Shown: piece after piece, positions 16,204 to 24,502 of the stretch
Position numbering within the stretch: the stretch's first letter is position 1
How the letters are laid out: each line of letters starts with the position of its first letter
NCBI GenBank assembly: GCA_905339405.1
Contig: CAJPGC010000017.1
Location: forward strand, 1-52,943
Source of the DNA: an uncultured bacterium
GTDB taxonomy: Bacteria > Desulfobacterota > GWC2-55-46
DNA: 52,943 bases
Direction of reading: 5' to 3'
Notes under the pieces: generated by a model
Database searches by the model: none
What the model saw: the letters and a program-made list of their open reading frames with translations, nothing else
What the model was told of the DNA's origin: nothing
Made by a program: the position numbers and the translations under genes

Positions 16204-16238
16204 CCTCCTTAGTGTGTGTGCTTCCGGCATCCTTGCCG
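16204..16238 (-). promoter_or_regulatory. predicted dual CsrA-binding site in the flagellin leader
   Basis: On the minus strand the hairpin CGGCA-AGGA-TGCCG (16225-16238) presents GGA in its loop. Sixteen to twenty bases further on, the ribosome binding site AAGGAGG (16204-16210) supplies a second GGA. This matches the known arrangement of two CsrA sites in the Bacillus subtilis hag leader. csrA and fliW are encoded at 34286-34962. Confidence 0.6.
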
Positions 16239-16340
16239 TTTTTTTTGTTTTTGCTTCTGCTGCTTTAAGGGTCCAGCTCCGGCCAGTTTTCCTTATCCCC
16301 CCTCTTCGGCCAGGTTTGGACTGAAGCCCCCTTGATAGTA

Positions 16341-16368
16341 ATATCGGAAAGGCGAATTCAAACCTTGA
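16341..16368 (-). promoter_or_regulatory. sigma-28 (FliA)-like promoter of flagellin
   Basis: Minus strand: TCAAGGTT (16361-16368), a 12-base spacer, TCCGATAT (16341-16348). Each box matches the FliA consensus at six of eight positions. It lies about 150 bases before the flagellin ATG, giving a long leader, and partly abuts the stop of the 201-aa gene. Confidence 0.75.
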
Positions 16369-16376
16369 GGAAAAAA

Positions 16377-16982
16377 TCACGCGTAGTAATGAAAAAGGTT
16401 CTCTTCCATCTCCTCGAGCAAAGGCTTTAGCTCGTACTCGAGGATATCGGCAGCGGCAACGCTGTCCCGGCCGTCCCTCGCCTCGCGGAGCTCCTCGAGC
16501 CCCCTGATGACCGGGTTGAAGTACTGGGCCGGGTTCTCCCTGAAAAGGTCCATGCTGTACCTCTCCCCGCCCCTGGCGAGCGCGTCGACCGTCTTTACGA
16601 TCTCCACGAAGCCGTCGAAGACAGAGGACATCAGGGCGTCGGCGCGCCCGTTGCCCACTCGCAGGTCCTTGACGCAGGCATCGATGTTCTCCTTCGTGAC
16701 CTTTATGTACTCCTGCACCAGGTCGAGCCCCTCGAGGGCGACCTCTTCCATCGAAGCGGTCTTGAGCTTGAAGTCGCTGTATATTGAAAGCGGCCTGCTC
16801 AACACCTGGCTGCTCCGCCATTCCTCGAGCATCTCGCCGTCTATCCACAGCTCCATGACGAAGCGCCTGAGCCCGGCGAGGTCCTTTTCTATCGTATCTA
16901 TCAGCTCCTTTATAGTGGAGCGGTTTTCCCTGTCCTCGAACTCGAGCCTCATCCCGTCAAGGTAGACCTGTGCCATCTTCAC
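16377..16982 (-). CDS. conserved-looking hypothetical protein upstream of flagellin
   Basis: A 201-aa acidic, soluble, mostly helical protein with no signal peptide or motif I can name. The N-terminal 40 residues (AQVYLDG and STIKELIDTIEKDL) look like a ubiquitin-like beta-helix start, and the remainder is long helices. It is the last gene of the glycosylation island, between the Maf glycosyltransferase and flagellin. That position suggests a role in flagellin handling or modification, as chaperone or adaptor, but this is inference. The start is GTG with AAGGAG 5 bases upstream; ATG at 16976 is the alternative. Confidence 0.75.
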   Translation of the reverse strand: MKMAQVYLDGMRLEFEDRENRSTIKELIDTIEKDLAGLRRFVMELWIDGEMLEEWRSSQVLSRPLSIYSDFKLKTASMEEVALEGLDLVQEYIKVTKENIDACVKDLRVGNGRADALMSSVFDGFVEIVKTVDALARGGERYSMDLFRENPAQYFNPVIRGLEELREARDGRDSVAAADILEYELKPLLEEMEENLFHYYA

Positions 16983-17001
16983 TGTTTCTCCTTTGATTTT
17001 T

Positions 17002-18900
17002 TCATACGGCGGCTTTTTTCAGCGCGCCCTCGCCCCTGGACTTCAGGCTAGAGGCGGCAGCCGTCAATACCGGGACGAACTTGGCGCAGCCTTTGGACAA
17101 TGCTCCATAGGCCTTTTGAATGGCCTCGATATCCTTTTCAATTCCCTTTGTCCCGCCGTGGGCCTCTTCCCTCAGGTATTCCTTGAGCTCGAATATGCTG
17201 GCCATTAGAGTCTCCCAGATGAAAGGCGACCTCTCGGCAGCCTGGAAAAGCCCTTCTTCGAGCCTCTTGACCTTCGCTGCCTTTCTGCCCGCCTTGAGAG
17301 TGCCTCCCTCGCGGCCCAATTCCCTTTTAAGGGAGGAGACTTCCCTGTATATAGAATCGGCAAGACGGCCAATTTCCTTGAGGCTATTGTTCATCTCCTC
17401 CAGGGAGGCGGTTATAGCGGGAATATCGGGCAGGACTCTTCTTGCCACTGCCCCTGCTATCATGGCGTCGAGCTGTACCTCATTTTTCACATATTTTTCA
17501 AGCACTTCAGCAAGCGTGGTGTGCTCCAGCCCGTCGATGTAGGCCCCGCCTTCGGTAGCGTTTATGACCCGCACGGTCGAGCCAGCGTTTTTAAGGGAGA
17601 TGGCGTAATTCTCGAACCACTGGTGGAACGACACCCAATCGAACTTGCTCGGCACCGGCGCGCCGTCGAGGCCCTTGAGCCAGAGGAGCTCAAACGAACT
17701 GTGGGCCTTGTCCTTGAGGGTCACATAATCCTCATCGATGGACACCTTGCAGTTTTCACGGTCTATCTTCACGTCCTGGGCCACGTAGACCCCGCCTGGG
17801 ACGTGCGTGCCGTTTTCCCCGAAGCACAGGTCCTGCCCGACTAGCACCACGGGGTCACAGCCGAACATGATGGCCATGTCAAAGGCGGAAGTGGTGACGG
17901 ACCCGCCGGATGAAGGCAGATAGGAAGAGCCCCAATAGTGCGCCTGCGCGCGGCTCAGGGATACGAAGGGGTTGAAAAAGACGAACTTCTCCTTTACTTT
18001 CCTTTCGAACATCCCGGGGTGCGCTACCTCCGCAAGGATGAGGCGGGTCTTAAGGTCATCCTCGCCGTGGGTAAAGTACTCGGGGAGGTCGACCTTTTCG
18101 GAAGCGATGACGAAGTCCGGGACCACGCCGTACTTGAGGAGCGGTTTATAGGCCGTAATGGCGGCCACTATCACGGCTTTTCCCTTCGCCTCCTTGAGGA
18201 GATGGGCGTTTTTGGCAAGCGAAGGCCCGGCTCCGGCGATTATCATCGGCACGCCCTTGAACGCGCCCTTGAGCGTATCAACAGGCGGATATTCATCGAA
18301 GCGGCTTATGTTCCCGAAGTAGTTCTCTATCCAGTTCTCCCTGGAGTCTATGTCGGTCTTGATGCATACCTTGTTCGTTATGTGCGCGTTGTTCACGCGC
18401 GTGTTGAAATCGACGAACTCCTGCGCGAAAGCGAGCTTGTAAGGGGCCGGCGCATAAGCGATGAGCGTGTCGAAACCGTCCAGTTCCCTTATCCCGGCCA
18501 CAAGCGCCGTCGGGTCTTCGTAAAGAAACACCGTTCTGCTTGAGAGGAGGCCCGAGAGGTCGACAGAGGCGAGGACGCCGGAGAGTATCTCCATCGAGGG
18601 CTCGTAGACGAAGATTTTTGAGCAGCCCTTATCTACGAGGGCCTTCAGGAGATGTCCGCAGCCGAGGCCGAACAGGAGCACCCAGTCCGGCTTCTTCGAG
18701 GTTATCTCATCCGCCTGGCAGGAAGCCTCTTTTTCGGGGCCGTAGGCGCTGTGGAAGTGCTTTCCCATGTGCCTGAAAGTGGCGCTGCCGTTTTTGGCCT
18801 TCTCCACCGTAACGAATGGCCCCTGGTACGCTTCGAGCTTATCCGCAAGCGGCCTGTTCCTCAGCTGGAGCGCGTCAAGGTTGGATCTCAGTATTTCCAT
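17002..18900 (-). CDS. motility-associated factor (Maf) glycosyltransferase
   Basis: A 632-aa protein of the Maf/DUF115 family. Members transfer pseudaminic or legionaminic acid onto Ser/Thr of flagellin in the cytosol before export. The core has GVPMIIAGAGPSLAKN at about 214-229, then AITAYKPLLKYGVVPDFVIASE, and SSGGSVTTSAFDMAIMFGCDPVVLVGQD, all characteristic. A helical C-terminal domain follows from about 480. It is positioned between the sugar-synthesis genes and flagellin, 4 bases from the GH57 gene, so it is the best candidate for the transferase that uses the island's CMP-sugar. Confidence 0.92.
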   Translation of the reverse strand: MEILRSNLDALQLRNRPLADKLEAYQGPFVTVEKAKNGSATFRHMGKHFHSAYGPEKEASCQADEITSKKPDWVLLFGLGCGHLLKALVDKGCSKIFVYEPSMEILSGVLASVDLSGLLSSRTVFLYEDPTALVAGIRELDGFDTLIAYAPAPYKLAFAQEFVDFNTRVNNAHITNKVCIKTDIDSRENWIENYFGNISRFDEYPPVDTLKGAFKGVPMIIAGAGPSLAKNAHLLKEAKGKAVIVAAITAYKPLLKYGVVPDFVIASEKVDLPEYFTHGEDDLKTRLILAEVAHPGMFERKVKEKFVFFNPFVSLSRAQAHYWGSSYLPSSGGSVTTSAFDMAIMFGCDPVVLVGQDLCFGENGTHVPGGVYVAQDVKIDRENCKVSIDEDYVTLKDKAHSSFELLWLKGLDGAPVPSKFDWVSFHQWFENYAISLKNAGSTVRVINATEGGAYIDGLEHTTLAEVLEKYVKNEVQLDAMIAGAVARRVLPDIPAITASLEEMNNSLKEIGRLADSIYREVSSLKRELGREGGTLKAGRKAAKVKRLEEGLFQAAERSPFIWETLMASIFELKEYLREEAHGGTKGIEKDIEAIQKAYGALSKGCAKFVPVLTAAASSLKSRGEGALKKAAV

Positions 18901-18904
18901 CGGT

Positions 18905-20929
18905 TCAGCTCCTTGCGGCCCTCAATGTGAAGGCGGCCTCGTTATAACCTCTCCAGACCCACCATGCCGTGTCGTCGAACTCGCCGAGGGAATGGTAGAC
19001 CCTCAGGAAGAACGAATCCTCCTCTGGCAGCTCTAGGTATTTGAGCATGGGCACCGTGAAGAGCTTTGATTTGTCGGTCTGTATCTCTATCGATTTGGAG
19101 CTGTCGCCTATCCTCAGCCAGCCGTCGGTCGCGCCCAGGCACGACGAGGCGGAAACGGACTGGCTTACCGGCTCGTCGTGAGCAAGCGTGTGCCCTTTCA
19201 TGTAGAACCTCTCTGCCCCTGCCCCGCCGTTCACGGTCTCGAACCAGAGCGTGTCCCTGTCGAAGGCCGACGGCATGAAGGTGAATATTCCCGCCCTGAG
19301 AGACGAGGCGACAAGTCCGTTGACCTTGAGCCTGTAGGTCACTTTGACCTCCGGGGCCGTCTTGGATATCTCATATTTTTTCCAGAGAGTGCCCAGCTCA
19401 AGTGGCGTTTTTATCTCGACGGTCACCTTCTCGACGTTCTCTTTCACTGACGCCGAAGAAGGGCTCAAGTCCGTAGTTTTTTTACCTTCCCTCGAAGTGT
19501 GGATGACATGTCCGCTGAAAAAATCGGCGCCGAGACTTATGTCCTCGTAATGGCCGTGCGCGAGCGTGCCCACGAGCGGCATTGGAGATACCTGCGGGAA
19601 GGTCAAGGACTTCAAAGCATGGCCCTTTGCCTCCTTGAACTCGGCGACGACTGTACCCGTGTCTATCCGGAGGACCTTTCCTTCGGAGCTTATCGCCGCG
19701 CCCTTTCCTTCAGGCACGGCTTCCTCTTCGCTCACATGGCGCATCGCGTTGGAGGCGCTGTAATTCCCGCCGTAGACCCATGAAAGGAGCGGCATCCTCT
19801 CGGTGTGGTTCCCGAGGAGCCTTTCAGTCTCTATCTTGAGCCAGCCGAGCCTGTTCTGGAACCACGCGAACTTCTCGTCTATGGTATTTGTCCTGAAGTC
19901 AGAACCCCAGAGCTCGCAGAGCACCTCCTTGAACCGCTCGAGCGTGTCTTTCTCGAGCGCGCCCTGCTCTATGAGGGCCCGGATGCTCTCGTAGACCTTG
20001 TGGCATTCCGTGTTTATGTGCACGCTGTCCCTTCCGGCGGCCGCCCACCTGAGGGGGTTGTACTTGTCCTGCTTCTTGCACACGACCGGCGTCTCGACCG
20101 ATTCGAGCTTTATGATGTTCGAGCGCCTCTGGCCTCTCGAAGAAGCGAGTATCTTTGAAGGCGTAGTAAGCTCTGCGCGTCCGTCTTCTGCTATCCTCTT
20201 CAGGAGCGTCTCGAGGTTTTTGTATTCGTCTTCCGCTGTAGCGTCATGGCCCGGCCTGTAGCTGAAGACCTCGGCGTCGTTGGTATAGAGCGGGAATACC
20301 CTATCTTCGCCGCTTGAGTGCGAGAAGAGAAAATCAAGGTACTCGTCCACTGTTATCTCTCCGTGCACGCACCTCTGGAACTTCTGGAAGGCGATGGAAT
20401 GGCTCCAGAGTACGTCTATGTCGGCCTTGAGCCCGGCCGCCCTCTGCGGGTGATAGAGGTAATCCTTCGGGTAATGGTTATGCTGGTGAGAGTTGTTCCA
20501 GTCCATTATCAAGCAGTCGTACCCGGCTTCCCTGTAAAGGTCGACAAGCCCCCTTGAGAACGTCTGCTCGTTGACGAGGGCAATCCTCGGCCTTCTTCCG
20601 AGGAGGTCCTGGTAGTACCTGTTACCTATCTCGAGGTTCCACCTGTTGACGTCCGTCGGGATGAGCGGAAAAATTGCCTGCGAATAGCCGGAGCCTATGA
20701 ATTCGCATTTCCCGGCCTGCCACAGGGAGCGGAGCCGCTCGATGAAGGACGGATCTATGCTGTTGACCTCCTTCAACGTCCACGCGGTCATCTCTATGGC
20801 GATGGGAAAGCCTTTTTCGGCCAGGTCGAGAAGCGGCGCATAGCACCTTTCAACGACCTTCGGGAAGTGCTCCCTGGGTATCATCGAAAAGGCGAGGTTG
20901 CAGTGAAAGAGGGTATAGAGTTCAAGCAT
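18905..20929 (-). CDS. glycoside hydrolase family 57-like protein
   Basis: A 674-aa protein with the GH57 seven-stranded barrel in its N-terminal half. Candidate conserved regions are LFHCN near the start, GSGYSQAI, the putative nucleophile Glu in ALVNEQTFSRG, and the putative acid Asp in LYTNDAEVFSYRPG. The C-terminal 280 residues are beta-sandwich-like. There is no signal peptide, so it acts in the cytosol. Known members are amylases, glucanotransferases, branching enzymes and galactosidases; the substrate here is unknown. It overlaps the IolB-like gene by 8 bases inside a flagellar sugar operon, an unusual setting for GH57. Confidence 0.8.
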   Translation of the reverse strand: MLELYTLFHCNLAFSMIPREHFPKVVERCYAPLLDLAEKGFPIAIEMTAWTLKEVNSIDPSFIERLRSLWQAGKCEFIGSGYSQAIFPLIPTDVNRWNLEIGNRYYQDLLGRRPRIALVNEQTFSRGLVDLYREAGYDCLIMDWNNSHQHNHYPKDYLYHPQRAAGLKADIDVLWSHSIAFQKFQRCVHGEITVDEYLDFLFSHSSGEDRVFPLYTNDAEVFSYRPGHDATAEDEYKNLETLLKRIAEDGRAELTTPSKILASSRGQRRSNIIKLESVETPVVCKKQDKYNPLRWAAAGRDSVHINTECHKVYESIRALIEQGALEKDTLERFKEVLCELWGSDFRTNTIDEKFAWFQNRLGWLKIETERLLGNHTERMPLLSWVYGGNYSASNAMRHVSEEEAVPEGKGAAISSEGKVLRIDTGTVVAEFKEAKGHALKSLTFPQVSPMPLVGTLAHGHYEDISLGADFFSGHVIHTSREGKKTTDLSPSSASVKENVEKVTVEIKTPLELGTLWKKYEISKTAPEVKVTYRLKVNGLVASSLRAGIFTFMPSAFDRDTLWFETVNGGAGAERFYMKGHTLAHDEPVSQSVSASSCLGATDGWLRIGDSSKSIEIQTDKSKLFTVPMLKYLELPEEDSFFLRVYHSLGEFDDTAWWVWRGYNEAAFTLRAARS

Positions 20930-21707
20930 ATTTAGCCTCGAGCCATTTGTATTCGGGGTCTGTGTTCGGCATCAGCACACGGCCGTCTCCGGCCAGAAAC
21001 CAGAGGTAATAGAGGCCGTAGCCGGGCATCGCGGAAACCGGGTGGTAGCCCCAGGGTATCGTCACCGCGTCGTAATCCTTAACCTGAAAAGAATGGCTGC
21101 CCTCTTTGCCGTATATGGTCTGGGTGCCGAAGCCCTCGGAAGGGTTGAGCCTGAAGAGGTATATCTCCTCCATCTTCACTTCAGCTCCCGGTATCACGGT
21201 ATCGTGCTTGTGCGGCGGGAAGCTCGACCAGCAGCCCGGCCTGTTGAAGGTCTCGCCTACGACGAGCCTGGTGGCAGGGGCGTCAGCGCCGATGATATCG
21301 ACGACCTTTCTTTCCCAGTTCTCCCTGCCCACGGTCTTTTCCCTGGTCATATATGGAGAGACAAAAAAGGCTTCTCCCTTTTGGCTTGCCCTTGCCTTGC
21401 AGAGAGCTATCTCGGTCGGCTTTTCGGCCGTGAAGACAGCCTCGCCGTCAAAAGGCAGGCAGAGGGCGGATGCGGTCTCGGTAAAGACGCTCTCCCTTTT
21501 CATCCTGTGATCACGTCCGTTGACGGCCGCATTGGCGTCCCCGCTCAGGATGACGGCTGCCGTCTCGATGCCTTTGCTCGACAGGCTGAAACTCTCTCCG
21601 GGGGCGAGCACAAGCAGGTCGAGGCTCAGCAGTCCTAGCTCGCCTTCGGGTACGACCGTATTGAGCCCGCGCTCCCTTTTAGAGCTGACTTTAACGGGTT
21701 TAAGCAT
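20922..21707 (-). CDS. iolB: IolB-like 5-deoxyglucuronate isomerase family protein
   Basis: A 261-aa double-cupin of the KduI/IolB family. IolB isomerises 5-deoxy-glucuronate to 2-deoxy-5-keto-gluconate in inositol breakdown. The second cupin carries the metal-ligand pattern SSFPPHKHD and then EEIYLFRLNPSEGFG, with VTIPWGYHPVSAMPGYGLYY further on, all highly typical of IolB. No other iol genes (iolC, D, E, G) are visible. The gene overlaps its neighbours on both sides by 8 bases and belongs to the sugar island, so it probably isomerises a uronate-like precursor or side product. Native substrate is unproven. Confidence 0.82.
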   Translation of the reverse strand: MLKPVKVSSKRERGLNTVVPEGELGLLSLDLLVLAPGESFSLSSKGIETAAVILSGDANAAVNGRDHRMKRESVFTETASALCLPFDGEAVFTAEKPTEIALCKARASQKGEAFFVSPYMTREKTVGRENWERKVVDIIGADAPATRLVVGETFNRPGCWSSFPPHKHDTVIPGAEVKMEEIYLFRLNPSEGFGTQTIYGKEGSHSFQVKDYDAVTIPWGYHPVSAMPGYGLYYLWFLAGDGRVLMPNTDPEYKWLEAKYA

Positions 21708-22929
21708 AGACCTTCTCTGGGGCGGTATTTATAGAGACCGTCTCAGCGGCCCGCTGCCAGTTGGCCTCGGCCTCAGTCCTGTCAGCTCCGGCGGCGATTA
21801 TGTAGCAGACCCTGTGGCCGCAGTTTCGGTAAGGAGGGATGACCTCGCCGACTTCCGTCATCATGAATATCTCTTCGACGCCGGGGAGGGTTTTAGCCTC
21901 TTCAACGCCGGTAATGGACCTTATGATGCCCGGCTCAGGGAACACTGCCTTGCATATCGTGACCCTGTCCTTTATAAGCGTGTGGTATTCCTCTTTGACT
22001 TCGAGACCGGCCGCCAGGGCCAGCGCCATCTTCTGCGGCTCGAGCCCGGTGGCAGAAGGGGTCGTGTACTGTGAATGGAAGCCGCCGGAAAGGCGGGCCG
22101 GGAGCTCTAAGACCATCGGCCCTTTTTTAGTCATTATTGTATCGGCCTTGTAAGGGCCGAAGTCTATGCCCAGAGAAGTTGCCGCTGCCTCAACTACACT
22201 GTAGAGCTCTTCCTGTACTGCCGGGGAAAGCGCGCTGGGGTTGGTGTGCCCGGTCTCTATCGGGAAGGGGCCGAAGCCGAAGTGCCTATCGACTATGCCG
22301 AACCTGTAGTGACGGCCCTTCCAGACGATGAGCTCGACGCTCTGCTCGGGGCCTTCGACGAACTCCTCGATGAGGGCAGTCCCTGTCGTTGAATGGTTCT
22401 TGGCGTCGATGAGCGCCTCTTCGAGCTCGTCGACCGTATCTATGCGCCTGGAGCCCCTCGAGGCCGCGTTGTCTATCGCCTTGACCATGCAGGGGAGGCC
22501 TGTTTTCTTGAGGGCCTCTTTTGCTTCCTGAAGGGTGCTCACTTCCCCAGCCCATGGTGTCGGTATGCCGTCGACGAGCCACTTGCTTTTCATCATGGAC
22601 TTGTTGTTCGACCTCTCGGCGGTCTCCATCGATATGCCCGGAAGGCCGAGCGCGTTCGACACGGCGGCCGCCGTTATGGCGACGTCTGCGCCAGCTACGA
22701 CCCCCGAGATGTTGAACCTCTCTTTATTGCGGCCGGCCCAGACGGCGTGCGCCCAAGCGCTCTTGATATCGAGCGTCAGGGCGAAGTCTGCCTCCTTGAG
22801 GCCCACGGCATCAACGTTCCTGTCGGAAGCGATGACGAAAAGGCCCATCTCTTTGGCCTTCCTTATCATCGGGAGCTGCATAACGCCCGCGCCCAGGACC
22901 ATAACGGCTTTTTTCTTCATATCCCCCAT
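21700..22929 (-). CDS. ATP-grasp carboxylate-amine ligase-like protein
   Basis: A 409-aa ATP-grasp enzyme. The N-terminal pre-ATP-grasp Rossmann domain starts with KAVMVLGAGVMQLP. The ATP-binding central domain has GLPCMVKAIDNAASRGS and ALIEEFVEGPEQSVEL, and the metal/phosphate site is at LELPARLSGGFHS. A C-terminal lid follows. Such enzymes join a carboxylate to an amine or thiol through an acyl phosphate. In this operon a sugar acid carboxylate is a plausible substrate. The ATG at 22929 has GGAGG 9 bases upstream and overlaps the SDR stop by 13 bases. The product is not predictable from sequence. Confidence 0.88.
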   Translation of the reverse strand: MGDMKKKAVMVLGAGVMQLPMIRKAKEMGLFVIASDRNVDAVGLKEADFALTLDIKSAWAHAVWAGRNKERFNISGVVAGADVAITAAAVSNALGLPGISMETAERSNNKSMMKSKWLVDGIPTPWAGEVSTLQEAKEALKKTGLPCMVKAIDNAASRGSRRIDTVDELEEALIDAKNHSTTGTALIEEFVEGPEQSVELIVWKGRHYRFGIVDRHFGFGPFPIETGHTNPSALSPAVQEELYSVVEAAATSLGIDFGPYKADTIMTKKGPMVLELPARLSGGFHSQYTTPSATGLEPQKMALALAAGLEVKEEYHTLIKDRVTICKAVFPEPGIIRSITGVEEAKTLPGVEEIFMMTEVGEVIPPYRNCGHRVCYIIAAGADRTEAEANWQRAAETVSINTAPEKVYA

Positions 22930-23681
22930 GACAGGAAACCTCCGTCGACTGGAATCACCGCGCCTGTCACGAAATCAGACGCCTTTGAGGACAGATAAAT
23001 GGCGGTGCCGGCCAGCTCTTCCGGCGTGCCGAGACGCTTCATCGGAGTGTTCGCGAGTATCCTTTCGAGCCTCTCGCCGACAAGAACCTTCGCGTTCAAT
23101 GCTGTCCTGAAAACTCCAGGCGCGATGGCGTTGACCTGTATGTTGAAGGGCGCGAGCTCAACGGCGAGGTTCTTTGTGAGGAGGATTACCCCCGCCTTTG
23201 AAGACGTGTAGGCTGCCGCGTCTTTCAAGGCCACGAAAGAGCCGAGAGAAGCTATGTTTATCATCTTCCCCCTGCCCTGCACCTTCATCTGCGTACCGAC
23301 CGCGCGGCATACCCTGAACGAGCCGGTGAGGTTCGTCTCTATGACCCTGTTCCATTCCTCATCGGTGACTTCCAGCGTGTCTTTCTTGAGGTGCACTCCG
23401 GCAGAGTTGACCAGGATGTCTATGCGGCCGTATTCCTCTACGATGCGGCTCACCGCGTCGTTGACAGAGTCGGTGTCGAGAATGTCCATCGGAACGGCAA
23501 AGGCTTTGCCTCCCGCTTTCGTTATCATGCTCACGGTCTCAAAGAGCTTTCCCGAGTCCCTGCCGGAGACGGCAACGCAGGCCCCTGCCGAAGCAAGACC
23601 TGCGGCTATCGCCTGCCCGAGCCCGCTGCCGCCGCCAGTCACGAAGGCCGCTTTTCCCTCAAGCGTAAAAAGGCCGCTCAA
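22917..23681 (-). CDS. SDR family oxidoreductase
   Basis: A classical short-chain dehydrogenase/reductase of 254 aa. It has the cofactor loop TGGGSGLG (15-22), NSAG (92-95) and the catalytic Ser145, Tyr158 and Lys162, and it ends with VTGAVIPVDGGFLSWG. It resembles gluconate 5-dehydrogenase or KduD-type enzymes. The frame is open to 23903, but the true start is a TTG at 23681 with AGGAGG 8 bases upstream; the longer form would overlap the methyltransferase by 226 bases. It pairs with the IolB-like isomerase two genes on, which hints at keto-sugar acid interconversion. Confidence 0.9.
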   Translation of the reverse strand: MSGLFTLEGKAAFVTGGGSGLGQAIAAGLASAGACVAVSGRDSGKLFETVSMITKAGGKAFAVPMDILDTDSVNDAVSRIVEEYGRIDILVNSAGVHLKKDTLEVTDEEWNRVIETNLTGSFRVCRAVGTQMKVQGRGKMINIASLGSFVALKDAAAYTSSKAGVILLTKNLAVELAPFNIQVNAIAPGVFRTALNAKVLVGERLERILANTPMKRLGTPEELAGTAIYLSSKASDFVTGAVIPVDGGFLSWGI

Positions 23682-24502
23682 TTGTCTGTCCTCCTGCCGC
23701 GCACGACGATGGTGTCTCCTATGCCCATGCGCTTGGCGATGGTGTCCATCGCCTTCTTGTTGACGTCCGGTATGGAGCCCTTCGGGTTGCAGCTTCCGAA
23801 CCTGACCCAGCTTACGACTGAAAAGCCGGTGTCGGAAAGGAGCTTGAACAACGATTCCTGCGAAAAGAGATGCAAATGCTGTACCGGGAGATAGTAGAGC
23901 CACTTATCTCCGAAGAGCTCCGAGACCATGCCGGTGCAGGGCGTCTGTATGACTACCTCGCCGCCAAGTGAAAGAAGCGAGCGCGTCTTCTCGAGCACTT
24001 CCCTCGGGTTGGAGACGTGCTCTATGACGTCCCAATAGGTGAGCATGTCGAACTCACCCTTCATCTCGAAGAGGTCTTTTACATGGCAGTTGAGCCCGGC
24101 TTCCTTTCCCGCGTTTACCATCTCCTCGGAGATGTCGATGCCTAAGGACTCTATGCCGAACTTCGCCGTGTACTCGAGGAACTGGCCGTTGGCGCAGCCG
24201 ACGTCCAGAAGCTTTTTGCCGTTGAAAGAAGCAAGGTCCATCCTGAGGTCGCTGAAGGTCAGGGACTTCTCGTTGAAGTACGTGTCCCTGTACTCTTTCG
24301 TGAAATGCAGGTGATGGCCCAGGTTGTTGAACTGCTTCGTCATGTACCCGCTGTCGTAGAACGTCTCTATCTCCCTTGCCGTGGGGTAGGAGGCCATTCT
24401 CTCAACACCGCAACCGGCGCACCTCACGTATTGGCAGCCGTCTACCACGGCCATTAGGCGGGCCTCAGAGGCACCGCACAGCCTGCAGGAATCGTTACCC
24501 AT
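23678..24502 (-). CDS. class I SAM methyltransferase with N-terminal zinc knuckle
   Basis: A 274-aa methyltransferase. The N-terminus binds a probable zinc ion through C6, C9, C28 and C31. The Rossmann core has LLDVGCANGQFLEY (motif I), an acidic residue in LGIDIS, and TYWDVIEHVSNPREVL. This two-part build is typical of enzymes acting on nucleotide-linked deoxysugars. It overlaps the second methyltransferase by 8 bases and the SDR start by 4 bases. The substrate is probably an intermediate or hydroxyl of the flagellar sugar, or its N-acyl group; this is inference from position. Confidence 0.88.
   Translation of the reverse strand: MGNDSCRLCGASEARLMAVVDGCQYVRCAGCGVERMASYPTAREIETFYDSGYMTKQFNNLGHHLHFTKEYRDTYFNEKSLTFSDLRMDLASFNGKKLLDVGCANGQFLEYTAKFGIESLGIDISEEMVNAGKEAGLNCHVKDLFEMKGEFDMLTYWDVIEHVSNPREVLEKTRSLLSLGGEVVIQTPCTGMVSELFGDKWLYYLPVQHLHLFSQESLFKLLSDTGFSVVSWVRFGSCNPKGSIPDVNKKAMDTIAKRMGIGDTIVVRGRRTDN

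Noticed and set aside
23682-23903. N-terminal extension of the SDR gene
   Set aside because: The extra residues are His/Arg/Gln-rich noise that overlaps the methyltransferase gene; the TTG at 23681 has AGGAGG at proper spacing.
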